Part shown: in pieces, positions 1-7,300 of the stretch
Layout: every line of letters starts with the position of its first letter
Numbering within the stretch: position 1 is the first letter of the stretch
Origin: an uncultured Sphingomonadales bacterium
GTDB lineage: Bacteria; Pseudomonadota; Alphaproteobacteria; Sphingomonadales; Sphingomonadaceae
Direction: 5' to 3'
Assembly (NCBI GenBank): GCA_903893935.1
Contig: CAITOD010000127.1
Coordinates: 1 to 12,321, forward strand
DNA length: 12,321 bases
Made by a program: the position numbers and the translations under genes
The notes under the pieces: generated by a model
Told to the model about the DNA's origin: nothing
Database searches by the model: none
The model's input: the letters and a program-made list of their open reading frames with translations, nothing else

Positions 1-687
1 GCCAAGGCGCGCGGCGACATGGCGCGCCGGGTCGAAGTCAACACCTTCATCGAAAGCCGCAAAGACAGCTTTTCGGGCGCGGTCGACATGTATTCGCAGA
101 CCGCGCAATTCCTGGTCGACAACGGCATCGGTGAAGCCACCGATGTGCTGCTGATCGATGAAAACCTGTGCGTGGGTTGCGACAATTGCGAAAAGGCCTG
201 TGCCGACAGCCACGAAGGGCTGACCCGGCTCAACCGCGAAGCCGGGCGCAGCTTTGCGCACTTGCATGTGCCGACTTCGTGCCGCCATTGTGAACACCCG
301 CATTGCATGGCCGATTGCCCGCCCAACGCGATCCGGCGCGGCCCCGACGGCGAAGTGTTCATCGACGAGACCTGCATCGGCTGCGGCAATTGCCAGCGCA
401 ATTGCCCTTATGGCGTGATCCGCATGGACAGCGTGCCGCCCAAACGGCCGCCGATCCTGTCGTGGGTGCTGTTCGGCGCCGGGCCGGGGCCGGGTGAACC
501 GAGCAAGTACTGGCGCAAGAAGAACACCCCCGAAGGTGTTGAAAAGCCGAAGAAAGCGATCAAGTGTGACATGTGTTCGGGCATCGACGGTGGCCCGGCG
601 TGCGTGCGCGCGTGCCCGACGGGGGCGGCGATCCGCGTCTCGCCCGAAGCGTTTCTGACCGTCGCCCGGCTTGAGGAGAATTCGTAA
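1..687 (+). CDS. Ferredoxin-like protein with four [4Fe-4S] sites, 5'-truncated C-terminal part
   Basis: The reading frame is open from base 1 (A-K-A-R-G-D before the first ATG at 19) and no ribosome binding site precedes that ATG, so this is probably the C-terminal part of a longer protein. Counting from ATG 19, sixteen cysteines fall in four groups: C51/54/57/61, C88/91/96/100, C119/122/125/129 and C183/186/195/199. This is the four-cluster pattern of the electron-transfer subunits of DMSO-reductase-like enzymes (DmsB, NrfC, HybA type). There is no signal peptide or membrane helix in the visible part, so I place it in the cytoplasm, feeding or draining the membrane cytochrome b encoded next. 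From memory, similar Fe-S modules occur at the C-terminus of large proteins with FAD oxidoreductase and cyclic-nucleotide-binding domains; the missing upstream part would decide this. The stop overlaps the next start by one base (TAATG). The Fe-S call is firm; the full architecture is unknown. Confidence 0.9.
   Translation, partial: AKARGDMARRVEVNTFIESRKDSFSGAVDMYSQTAQFLVDNGIGEATDVLLIDENLCVGCDNCEKACADSHEGLTRLNREAGRSFAHLHVPTSCRHCEHPHCMADCPPNAIRRGPDGEVFIDETCIGCGNCQRNCPYGVIRMDSVPPKRPPILSWVLFGAGPGPGEPSKYWRKKNTPEGVEKPKKAIKCDMCSGIDGGPACVRACPTGAAIRVSPEAFLTVARLEENS
673..678 (+). promoter_or_regulatory. Ribosome binding site of the cytochrome b gene
   Basis: GAGGAG lies 8 bases before the ATG at 687, inside the last codons of the Fe-S gene. 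It supports that start, which overlaps the preceding TAA by one base. Confidence 0.7.
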
Positions 688-1559
688 TGGCGAGTGCCGC
701 ATCGCGTGGCCGCGCCGCGCGCCGCTCGCAGCCGGCGGTGACGCAGCATGAAGGCTTTTTGCGCCATCACCGGTTTTTCTGGCTCAAGGCCGCGCTCGTG
801 CTCTGCGCGCTGGCCTGGCTTGGTTATGCGCTGATCCCGGCCGCCGACGGACCCTATGGCGGCACGTGGTTCGGCTATGTGCTGGGCACGACGGGTGCCG
901 GGCTGATCGGCTGGCTCACTTTGCTTGGCATTCGCAAACGCACGATGACCACGGGGCGCTGGTCGCTCAAGGCCTGGACTTCGGCGCACGTCTGGCTCGG
1001 GCTGTCGCTGATCGTGATCGCCACGCTCCACACCGGCATGCGGATGGGGCTGAACCTCGCCACGTTCACCTGGGCGCTGATGCTGATCGTGATCGTCACC
1101 GGGATCTATGGCGTGATTGCTTATGCCACGCTGCCCGCCGCGTTTTCGCGCAGCGCCGAGCGCCACACGCGCGCCGAAATGGTCGATGGCTTGCGCACGA
1201 TCGACCGCCAGTTGCAGGAAGCCGCGCAACCGCTCGATGCCGTGTCGGCGCAGGCGGTCGCAGCGGCGATGGCGCAGGATGCGTTTGCCGGCGGGTTGCT
1301 CCGCCGCCTGTCGGGGTCCGATCCGCATTGTGCCACGCTCGCCGCGATCACCATGCTGCGCGAAGGCAGCAACCAGGATGCGAGCCTAAAGCGGGTGATC
1401 GGCCTGCTCGCCAAGCGCCGCGCGGTGCTCGATCGCGTGCGCCAGGCTTTGCGCCAGCGCGCGCTGTTCGAAGTGTGGTTGCGGGTGCACGTGCCCGTGA
1501 CGATCGCGCTGCTCGCCGCGCTCACCGCGCATATCATCAGCGTCTTTTACTACTGGTAG
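687..1559 (+). CDS. Membrane cytochrome b-like protein, two predicted b hemes
   Basis: This 290-residue protein has about five hydrophobic helices (roughly 33-51, 63-82, 100-118, 125-148, 268-288). Helix 3 carries H101 and H115 and helix 5 carries H268 and H282. Both pairs are H-x13-H, the spacing that ligates the two stacked hemes in cytochrome bc1-type cytochrome b. Arginine-rich stretches (1-29, 83-95, and the 115-residue loop 150-265) all fall on one side, so positive-inside topology puts the N-terminus and loop in the cytoplasm and the C-terminus in the periplasm. Helices 3 and 5 then run parallel, pairing H101 with H268 near the cytoplasm and H115 with H282 near the periplasm, which gives a transmembrane electron path. 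Quinone interaction is possible but no quinone site can be read. It lies between a cytoplasmic Fe-S protein and a periplasmic decaheme cytochrome, which fits an inner-membrane bridge. Assignment to a named family is uncertain. Confidence 0.85.
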   Translation: MASAASRGRAARRSQPAVTQHEGFLRHHRFFWLKAALVLCALAWLGYALIPAADGPYGGTWFGYVLGTTGAGLIGWLTLLGIRKRTMTTGRWSLKAWTSAHVWLGLSLIVIATLHTGMRMGLNLATFTWALMLIVIVTGIYGVIAYATLPAAFSRSAERHTRAEMVDGLRTIDRQLQEAAQPLDAVSAQAVAAAMAQDAFAGGLLRRLSGSDPHCATLAAITMLREGSNQDASLKRVIGLLAKRRAVLDRVRQALRQRALFEVWLRVHVPVTIALLAALTAHIISVFYYW

Positions 1560-1565
1560 CGCACC

Positions 1566-3326
1566 ATGGCGTTCAAGCTGCGACAGATTGTCTTTTCAGC
1601 CGGTGGCCGGCGGATCGCGCGCGATCGCCCGCTGTCGGGAATCACGCTCAGGCTCGGGCGCGGGGCAGACAGCGATATCCAGATCGCCGACCTTGCGGTC
1701 GAGCCGCAACACGCGGTCATCGAACTGGCGAGTGCCAATCGCGTCACCGTGCGCGCGACGGGTACGCTAGGCTTTGCCTGCGATGGCAAGACCGTGCGCG
1801 AAGCCGCGTTCGACCCGGCCACGCCGACCGAATTCCGCTTTGGCAGCACGTCGCTGACAATCGCGCGCGACACCGACGGCGAAGTGCTGATCGAAGTTCT
1901 GGCGGCCGACACCAGCGGCGAAGCGCCCGATCTGGTGTCGGAAAAGGCCCGTTTTTCGCTCGGCCGCGTGATGCTGTCGACGCGCACGATCGCATGGGGG
2001 CTGTTTGCTGCTGTCCTGGCGGTGTTCCTGGCGCTGCCGGTGCTCAGCCATATGCAAGTCCAGGGCGCTTTGCCCAAAGTTGCCGACATGAAGGCGCCCG
2101 GCCATGTGACCGGCGACAAGGCGTGGAACCCCGGCGAATTGAGCCTGGCGCACCACGCGCTGTCGAACCGCTGCGAAGCCTGCCACGTCAAGCCATTCCA
2201 GTCGGTGCGCAATGAAACCTGCATTGCCTGCCACAAGGATGTCCACGATCACGCCGCCGCCGACAAACTGGCGATGGCGCGCGGTGTGCCGGGAACGGGC
2301 GAGCATCTGCTGCAAAGCGTTGGCCATGTGTTCGGTCGCGAACCTGCCGGTGCCTGCACCGATTGCCACGTCGAACACCAGGGCGCGCGGCCGATGGACC
2401 CGCCGCGCCAGAAATTCTGCGCCGATTGCCACGCCGGGCTGTCAGGCCGCGTGGCGGGCAGCAAGCTTGGCAACGCTGCCGATTTCGGTACCGAGCACCC
2501 CGAATTCCGGGCCTGGATCGTCACCAATGCCGAAACCGATGCGCGCGCGCCGGTTTCGCTGGCGGACCATCCGCGCGAAGACACCGGGCTGACGTTCTCG
2601 CACAAGATCCACCTTGATAAGGCAGGCGGGGTCGCCAAGATGGCGCTTACGCTGGGACGCGCCGGCTACGGCAAGCCGCTCGAATGCGCTTCGTGCCACC
2701 ACCGTTCGCCCGATGGCGTGTCGTTCCAGCCGGTGACGATGGAGCGCGATTGCGAAGCGTGCCACAGCCTCGTCTATGCCAAATCGGGCGGCACCGAACT
2801 GCGCTTGCTCCACGGCAATGTTCCGCAAATGCTGGTCGATCTGTCGCGGGCGGGGCCTGTGCCGGCGATCACCAGCGGGCGTGCGCGCCCCGGCGATTTC
2901 AGCAGTGGCGGGGTCTATGGCGCGCGGTTCACTCCGGCTGGCGGCACTGTGGCCAGCCGTGCGCTGGCGCCCGACGGGATCTGCGGCGAATGCCACACCC
3001 CCGAATGGCGCAATGGCCAAGTGCATATGCGCCCGGTCCGCCAGGTCACGCGCTATATGCCCAATGGCTGGTTCGATCACACCGCGCACCGCGGCACGCC
3101 GTGCGCCGATTGCCATGCTGCATCGCGGTCCAATTCGGCATCCGATGTGCTGTTGCCCAACACGGCATCGTGCCGCAGTTGTCACCTCGGTGAAGATGCG
3201 ACGAAGCCCAAAGTGCCCTCGACATGCGTGCTGTGCCACAGCTATCACCCGAGCGACGTCGCTCCGGCCAGTGCACGCCGCAAAGTGGAGGCCGATCATG
3301 GCGAAGAGCCACGGAGGGGAATTTGA
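1566..3326 (+). CDS. FHA domain - transmembrane helix - periplasmic decaheme cytochrome c fusion
   Basis: The 586-residue product has three parts. Residues about 5-100 are an FHA fold (LGRGADSDIQI at 30-40, H49). One membrane helix lies at about 141-162. The remainder has ten CXXCH heme-binding motifs, with first cysteines at 203, 219, 264, 285, 374, 396, 473, 513, 536 and 554, plus well over ten further histidines that could serve as second ligands. Heme attachment requires the C-terminal part to be periplasmic, which leaves the FHA domain in the cytoplasm. The cytochrome part resembles cytochrome c3/NapC-NrfH-like multiheme proteins in motif density only. The usual phosphothreonine-contacting Ser of FHA domains (V-S-x-x-H) appears as Glu46, so peptide binding may be lost or changed. 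The start is 6 bases after the previous stop with only a weak GGTAG before it. Likely role: electron carrier between cytochrome b and the outer membrane, perhaps under phospho-signal control. Confidence 0.93.
   Translation: MAFKLRQIVFSAGGRRIARDRPLSGITLRLGRGADSDIQIADLAVEPQHAVIELASANRVTVRATGTLGFACDGKTVREAAFDPATPTEFRFGSTSLTIARDTDGEVLIEVLAADTSGEAPDLVSEKARFSLGRVMLSTRTIAWGLFAAVLAVFLALPVLSHMQVQGALPKVADMKAPGHVTGDKAWNPGELSLAHHALSNRCEACHVKPFQSVRNETCIACHKDVHDHAAADKLAMARGVPGTGEHLLQSVGHVFGREPAGACTDCHVEHQGARPMDPPRQKFCADCHAGLSGRVAGSKLGNAADFGTEHPEFRAWIVTNAETDARAPVSLADHPREDTGLTFSHKIHLDKAGGVAKMALTLGRAGYGKPLECASCHHRSPDGVSFQPVTMERDCEACHSLVYAKSGGTELRLLHGNVPQMLVDLSRAGPVPAITSGRARPGDFSSGGVYGARFTPAGGTVASRALAPDGICGECHTPEWRNGQVHMRPVRQVTRYMPNGWFDHTAHRGTPCADCHAASRSNSASDVLLPNTASCRSCHLGEDATKPKVPSTCVLCHSYHPSDVAPASARRKVEADHGEEPRRGI
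3313..3318 (+). promoter_or_regulatory. Ribosome binding site that decides the TTG start of the phosphoesterase
   Basis: GGAGGG lies 4 bases before TTG 3323 (the wider GGAGGGG run ends 3 bases before it). The phosphoesterase homology begins directly after this TTG (S-L-R-I-G-Q-L-T-D-L-H). The in-frame ATG at 3224 would add 33 residues that are only the shifted frame of the preceding cytochrome gene, so TTG is preferred. Confidence 0.7.
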
Positions 3327-4180
3327 GCTTACGCATCGGTCAGCTGACAGATCTGCACATCGGCTTTGACCTGGCAAACGAGCGCGAAGGCAATCTGATA
3401 CGGCTGGAAGCGGTGCTGGCGCGCTTTCTCGATCCGGGTGTGCGACCCGATCTGCTGCTGCTTACCGGTGATCTGACCGAAAATGGCGATGCGGAAAGCT
3501 TTGCGCGACTGGCAAACGCGCTCAAGGACTACCCGATCCCGTGTTGGCCGATCCCCGGCAACCACGATCTGCGCGACACGCTGCTCGAAGCCTTTCCGCA
3601 CGTCGTGCCCGCCGATGGCTTTATCCAGTATGTCATCGATCTGCCCGGGCTGCGCGTGCTGATGCTCGACACGCTCGAAATCGGCCGCCACGGCGGCGCC
3701 TTTTGCGAAACGCGCGCGCGCTGGTTGTCCGACCGGTTGCACGAGGCACCGGATGTGCCGACGTTCATCGCCATGCACCACCCCCCGTTCGCCACCGGGA
3801 TCACCTGGATGGATACCCACGAAGGCGAGCCCTGGGTGCAGCGCTTCGCTACCGCCATCGCCGGGCATGACCAGATTGTCGGGGTCACTTGCGGCCACGT
3901 GCATCGCGCCGCGACCACGCTGTGGAACGGTGTACCCGCGCAAGTCTGCCCTTCGACGTCACCCGCCGTCGCGCTCGATCTGCGGCCGATGGACCCGAAT
4001 ACGCCCGACGGGCGCGCCATGATCACCGACGAACCCGCCGGGCTCGCGCTGCACCGCTGGGACGGCACACGGCTCTTGACGCACTTGTTCATTTCCGACC
4101 AGTCGACTGTCTTCGCCAGCCACAACGGCAATATGACGCCTTTGCTGCGCAGCCTGTTCGCGGAACGCCCGAACGACTGA
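3323..4180 (+). CDS. Metallophosphoesterase, class III cyclic-nucleotide phosphodiesterase (CpdA-like)
   Basis: This 285-residue cytoplasmic protein has the full set of calcineurin-like metal-binding motifs: D10-L-H12, G49-D50, G79-N-H81-D82, M151-H152-H153-P-P and G191-H-V-H194. Order, spacing and length fit the class III cyclic nucleotide phosphodiesterases that include CpdA, which hydrolyse 3',5'-cAMP and related phosphodiesters using two metal ions. Substrate cannot be read from sequence; other small phosphodiesters are possible. There is no signal peptide. The start is TTG, overlapping the TGA of the decaheme gene (TTGA), with a strong ribosome binding site in front, so it is the fourth gene of a redox operon. 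This placement suggests it tunes a nucleotide signal linked to that system; the link is inference. The gene ends 158 bp before the convergent operon. Confidence 0.92.
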   Translation: MSLRIGQLTDLHIGFDLANEREGNLIRLEAVLARFLDPGVRPDLLLLTGDLTENGDAESFARLANALKDYPIPCWPIPGNHDLRDTLLEAFPHVVPADGFIQYVIDLPGLRVLMLDTLEIGRHGGAFCETRARWLSDRLHEAPDVPTFIAMHHPPFATGITWMDTHEGEPWVQRFATAIAGHDQIVGVTCGHVHRAATTLWNGVPAQVCPSTSPAVALDLRPMDPNTPDGRAMITDEPAGLALHRWDGTRLLTHLFISDQSTVFASHNGNMTPLLRSLFAERPND

Positions 4181-4203
4181 CAATCAGCACCGTCTGCCAG
4201 TCG

Positions 4204-4225
4204 TCATCCCGGACTTGATCCGGGA
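4204..4225 (+). repeat. Palindromic intergenic repeat, copy 1
   Basis: The 22 bases are an exact reverse complement of 4294-4315. The copy also contains its own hairpin, TCCCGGA - 5 bases - TCCGGGA. Repeats of this TCCCGGACTTGATCCGGGA type are, from memory, scattered in intergenic regions of sphingomonads and other alphaproteobacteria. Confidence 0.75.
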
Positions 4226-4293
4226 ACCATTGCGCATCCTGCACTGATCGCCGATTTCACGCGCAACCCGCCCGTTTGCAAAGGAGAGCGGGA

Positions 4294-4315
4294 TCCCGGA
4301 TCAAGTCCGGGATGA
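4294..4315 (-). repeat. Palindromic intergenic repeat, copy 2 (inverted)
   Basis: This is the exact inverted partner of 4204-4225, about 24 bases beyond the end of the minus-strand cytochrome gene. The bases between the two copies hold no open gene with a start and ribosome binding site. Confidence 0.75.
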
Positions 4316-4338
4316 GGGGAAGGGGGCGTATCCCCGAT

Positions 4339-7300
4339 CTATTTGCGTGGCGCCATCAGCAGCGGCGGTCCGCGCCACGCCGACGGGTCGGGCGTGTCGT
4401 TCACTTTGTAGATCATGTGCTGCCTGTTGAGGAACAGCGTTTCCATTTCGGGCCGGGTGAACGGCCGCGAGCCAAGGCGGCCGAACACCGCGATCTGACC
4501 GCCGGTCTCATCGACCGCGCGGTCGCGGTCGAGGCCTTTGGACAGCGCCGTCGCGGGGCTCGCGGTGTGCGCCCAGGCGATCAGCTGGGGCTTGGGCGGG
4601 GGCGAAAAGCCATAGAGGTTGGGCTGGCTTTCGGGCGAAGTCAGCTGCAGCACTTTGAGCCCGTTGCGACCGTCGGCGACATAAGCGAACAGCGAGGCAT
4701 TGGTCGAAGCGACAATCACGTCTTCCGCGTCATTCAGCTGCCCGTCGGCGCTGAACTTCTGGTAAACTTTGGGCGCCAGCGGACGGTGGATATCGACAAT
4801 CACCAGTCCATCCGATTTTGCCGCAACATAGGCATAGGTGCGTGCCAGATAGACGCGGCGCGCATCGGCCAGCGGCACGGTGCCTGCGGGCATGGCGACC
4901 GGGTTCCGCAGATCGGTCACATCGAACAGTTTCAGCCCGTCGCGGTCGGTCACCCACAGATAGCGGAACTGGATCGCGCTTGCGCGCGCATCGGTCAGCG
5001 GGCGCACCGCGGCGAGGCGCGGATGCAGCGGATCGGCGAGATCGACCACCACCAGCCCGGCATCGGCGGTGATATAGGCGACTTCACCCGCCAAAGTAAC
5101 ATGGCGCGCGCCTTTGAGCACGTTGTCAGGGTTCCAGGTGACCGCGCGCTTGAAGAAATTGTTGCGGAATTCGCCATCGGCCAGCGTGTCGACATTGGTC
5201 AGGATCAGGCCTTCGACGCTGTCGGTGATTACCGCATAGGAATAGATCGGCAGGAACGCCTGTTCCTGGTTGATCTTGCGCATGACCGGCGTGTTGCGCG
5301 TCGGCGCGATCGACTGGTTGGTGGGCAGGGCGACGCAGGTTGCATTGGCGCTGGCGATATGCGTGTTCTGGCCGAATTTCGAGAACGGCGCGGTGACAAA
5401 CGCTTCGCTGAAGCCTTTGTCCATGATCGCGGCCACGTCATAGGCGCGGAAGCCGCCTTTGCCTTGTGCGACATAGAGATATTCGCCGCGCAGTTGCAGG
5501 CAGCCGACGCGATCGGATGTCTGGTGCGTGGGGTTGCGGAATTCCTCGATCGGGTCGGTTTCGCCCGAGCCCTTTTTGTCGAGCGTCTTGCCGCGCACCC
5601 AGTTTTTCAACTCGCGGTGGTTCTGTTCGACATGCTGGCGGTAATAATCGGGATAGGCGTATTTTTGCAGATACGAGCCGATCACCGCCTGCGGTTCGTT
5701 CCATTCGGCGACGCGCACCGCTTCGATGCCGTGTTCGAGCCCGGTCCAGGCATTGACGCCGACGAAATTGACGAAATTGGTGCCGAGCAGCATCGTCTGC
5801 GCCAGGATTGCGTTGTTGTCGTCGGCCTGGCTCACGTGGCAATCGCTGCAGGTCTTGGTTTCCTGCGTGCGCACGGTGTGCGGGAAATGCGGCGCAAACG
5901 CCTGGCTCGAAAACCCGATCGACGAAATCGGCGGCTGCTGGGTGTAAATGCGCTCGCGGTTGATATTGGTCGACGACAGGATCAGCGCCGAACTCGACCG
6001 CACCGGCGCCACTTCGGCGCCCTTGGTGGTCATGTGTTTGCCCAGCTGGAACATTTCGTCGCGCGCCACTTGCGGGTTGTAGGTCGCGAAATTGCGCGTT
6101 TCCTCGCCCTCGTAATGGTGCATGGTGGTTTTCCAGTTGGCCTCGATCGGCAAGTGACAGCCGGCGCAACTGGTGGTCCACGACAAGTGGCACGAGAAAC
6201 AGGCGATCTTGTCGTCGCCGTGCGCGCGGTCTTCGCGCGCAATCGCCGGCCCAAACGCAAAGCTGCCGTCATCGGCGCCCGATTTGCTCATCAGCGTGGC
6301 GCGCGCCGACTTGAGGTTGAAGTCGGGCGAGGCGGGGTCGACGCTGTCCTTGACGAGGTGCACGCGCCATTCGAGCTTGGGATCGAGCAGCGAGTGCTGA
6401 TAGAGTGTCTGGCGCCCGCTGGCGTCGGTGCGCCATTCAAAGCGCGGCTGACCGTCGGGATTGCGCAAGAGCGCCAGATTGTTGCCTTTGGGCGAGGCAG
6501 CGGGGCCCGAAGTCCGCAACGTGGGATAGGCATCGGCGGTGCCGTGGCAATCCTTGCAGCCGATTTCGACCGCATTGGCGACTTCGCCATAGATCAGGCC
6601 GTTGCCGTGGCTGTCTTGCGCAAAGTGGCAATCGGCGCATTGCAGGCCTTTTTCGGCGTGGATGTCCATCAGGTGGACTGCCTTGCCCCCGTTGATGCCG
6701 ACCGGCGGGAATTTGCCCACGCCCGCCTTGCGCCACTTTTCGGGGTCGTCGTTTGCCACCTGGTGCGCGGTGTCGGTGCCCCAGGTCGCCATATTGCCTT
6801 GCGCATCGAGCAGATTGCCGTCGCGGTCGCGCTTGAACACGCCACGGAAATTCCAGCCGTGGCCGTGATAATCGGCGAACTGGGTGTCCTTGGCCTTGGC
6901 GTTGAGATCATAGACATTGCGCAGGAAATCGAGATCGCCCCACGATCCGCGCGCGGCCGCCGCTTCGGGATTGCGTTCGTTGATCGCGCGCACTTGTGCA
7001 GCGGTCGGATAGGCCTGCTGCTTGGGCCACATCAGCGGCGCATCGGCTTCGTAATCCCACATCGTGTTGCCGTAATAGGTGTTCACGAAGACGTTGGGCT
7101 GGTGCATGTGGCAGTTCATGCATTGCGACGAGGGGATGCTGCGGCTGAACACGTGCTGCAGCGGATGCCCGCTTTCGCGCACCATCGGGCCGTTGGCGGT
7201 CTTGATGACATTGTCTTCGCCCGCCTGGCCGGGGCGCGCGGGCACCATCTTGCCGGCGATGGTGGGATCGACGGTAATGCTCTGGCCGTCGCGACCGAAT

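Larger units (their letters stand above)
4204..4315. terminator. Probable bidirectional terminator between convergent operons
   Basis: Two perfect 22-nt inverted arms (4204-4225 and 4294-4315) enclose a 68-nt loop in the gap between the phosphoesterase stop and the cytochrome stop on the other strand. Each arm also folds alone into a 7-bp hairpin. There is no clear U-tract, so this is not a textbook intrinsic terminator. The position between two converging stops is the main reason for the call. It may instead be only a dispersed repeat pair with mRNA-end protecting effect. Confidence 0.5.

Noticed and set aside
866..2215. A 449-codon plus-strand frame bridging the cytochrome b and FHA genes
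   Set aside because: It lies in a shifted frame across two genes with clear motifs and is extremely rich in Arg and Ala, as expected of an out-of-frame reading of GC-rich coding DNA.
3224..3322. Longer ATG start for the phosphoesterase
   Set aside because: The added 33 residues overlap the last heme motif of the preceding gene in another frame and resemble no phosphoesterase. The ribosome binding site lies just before TTG 3323.
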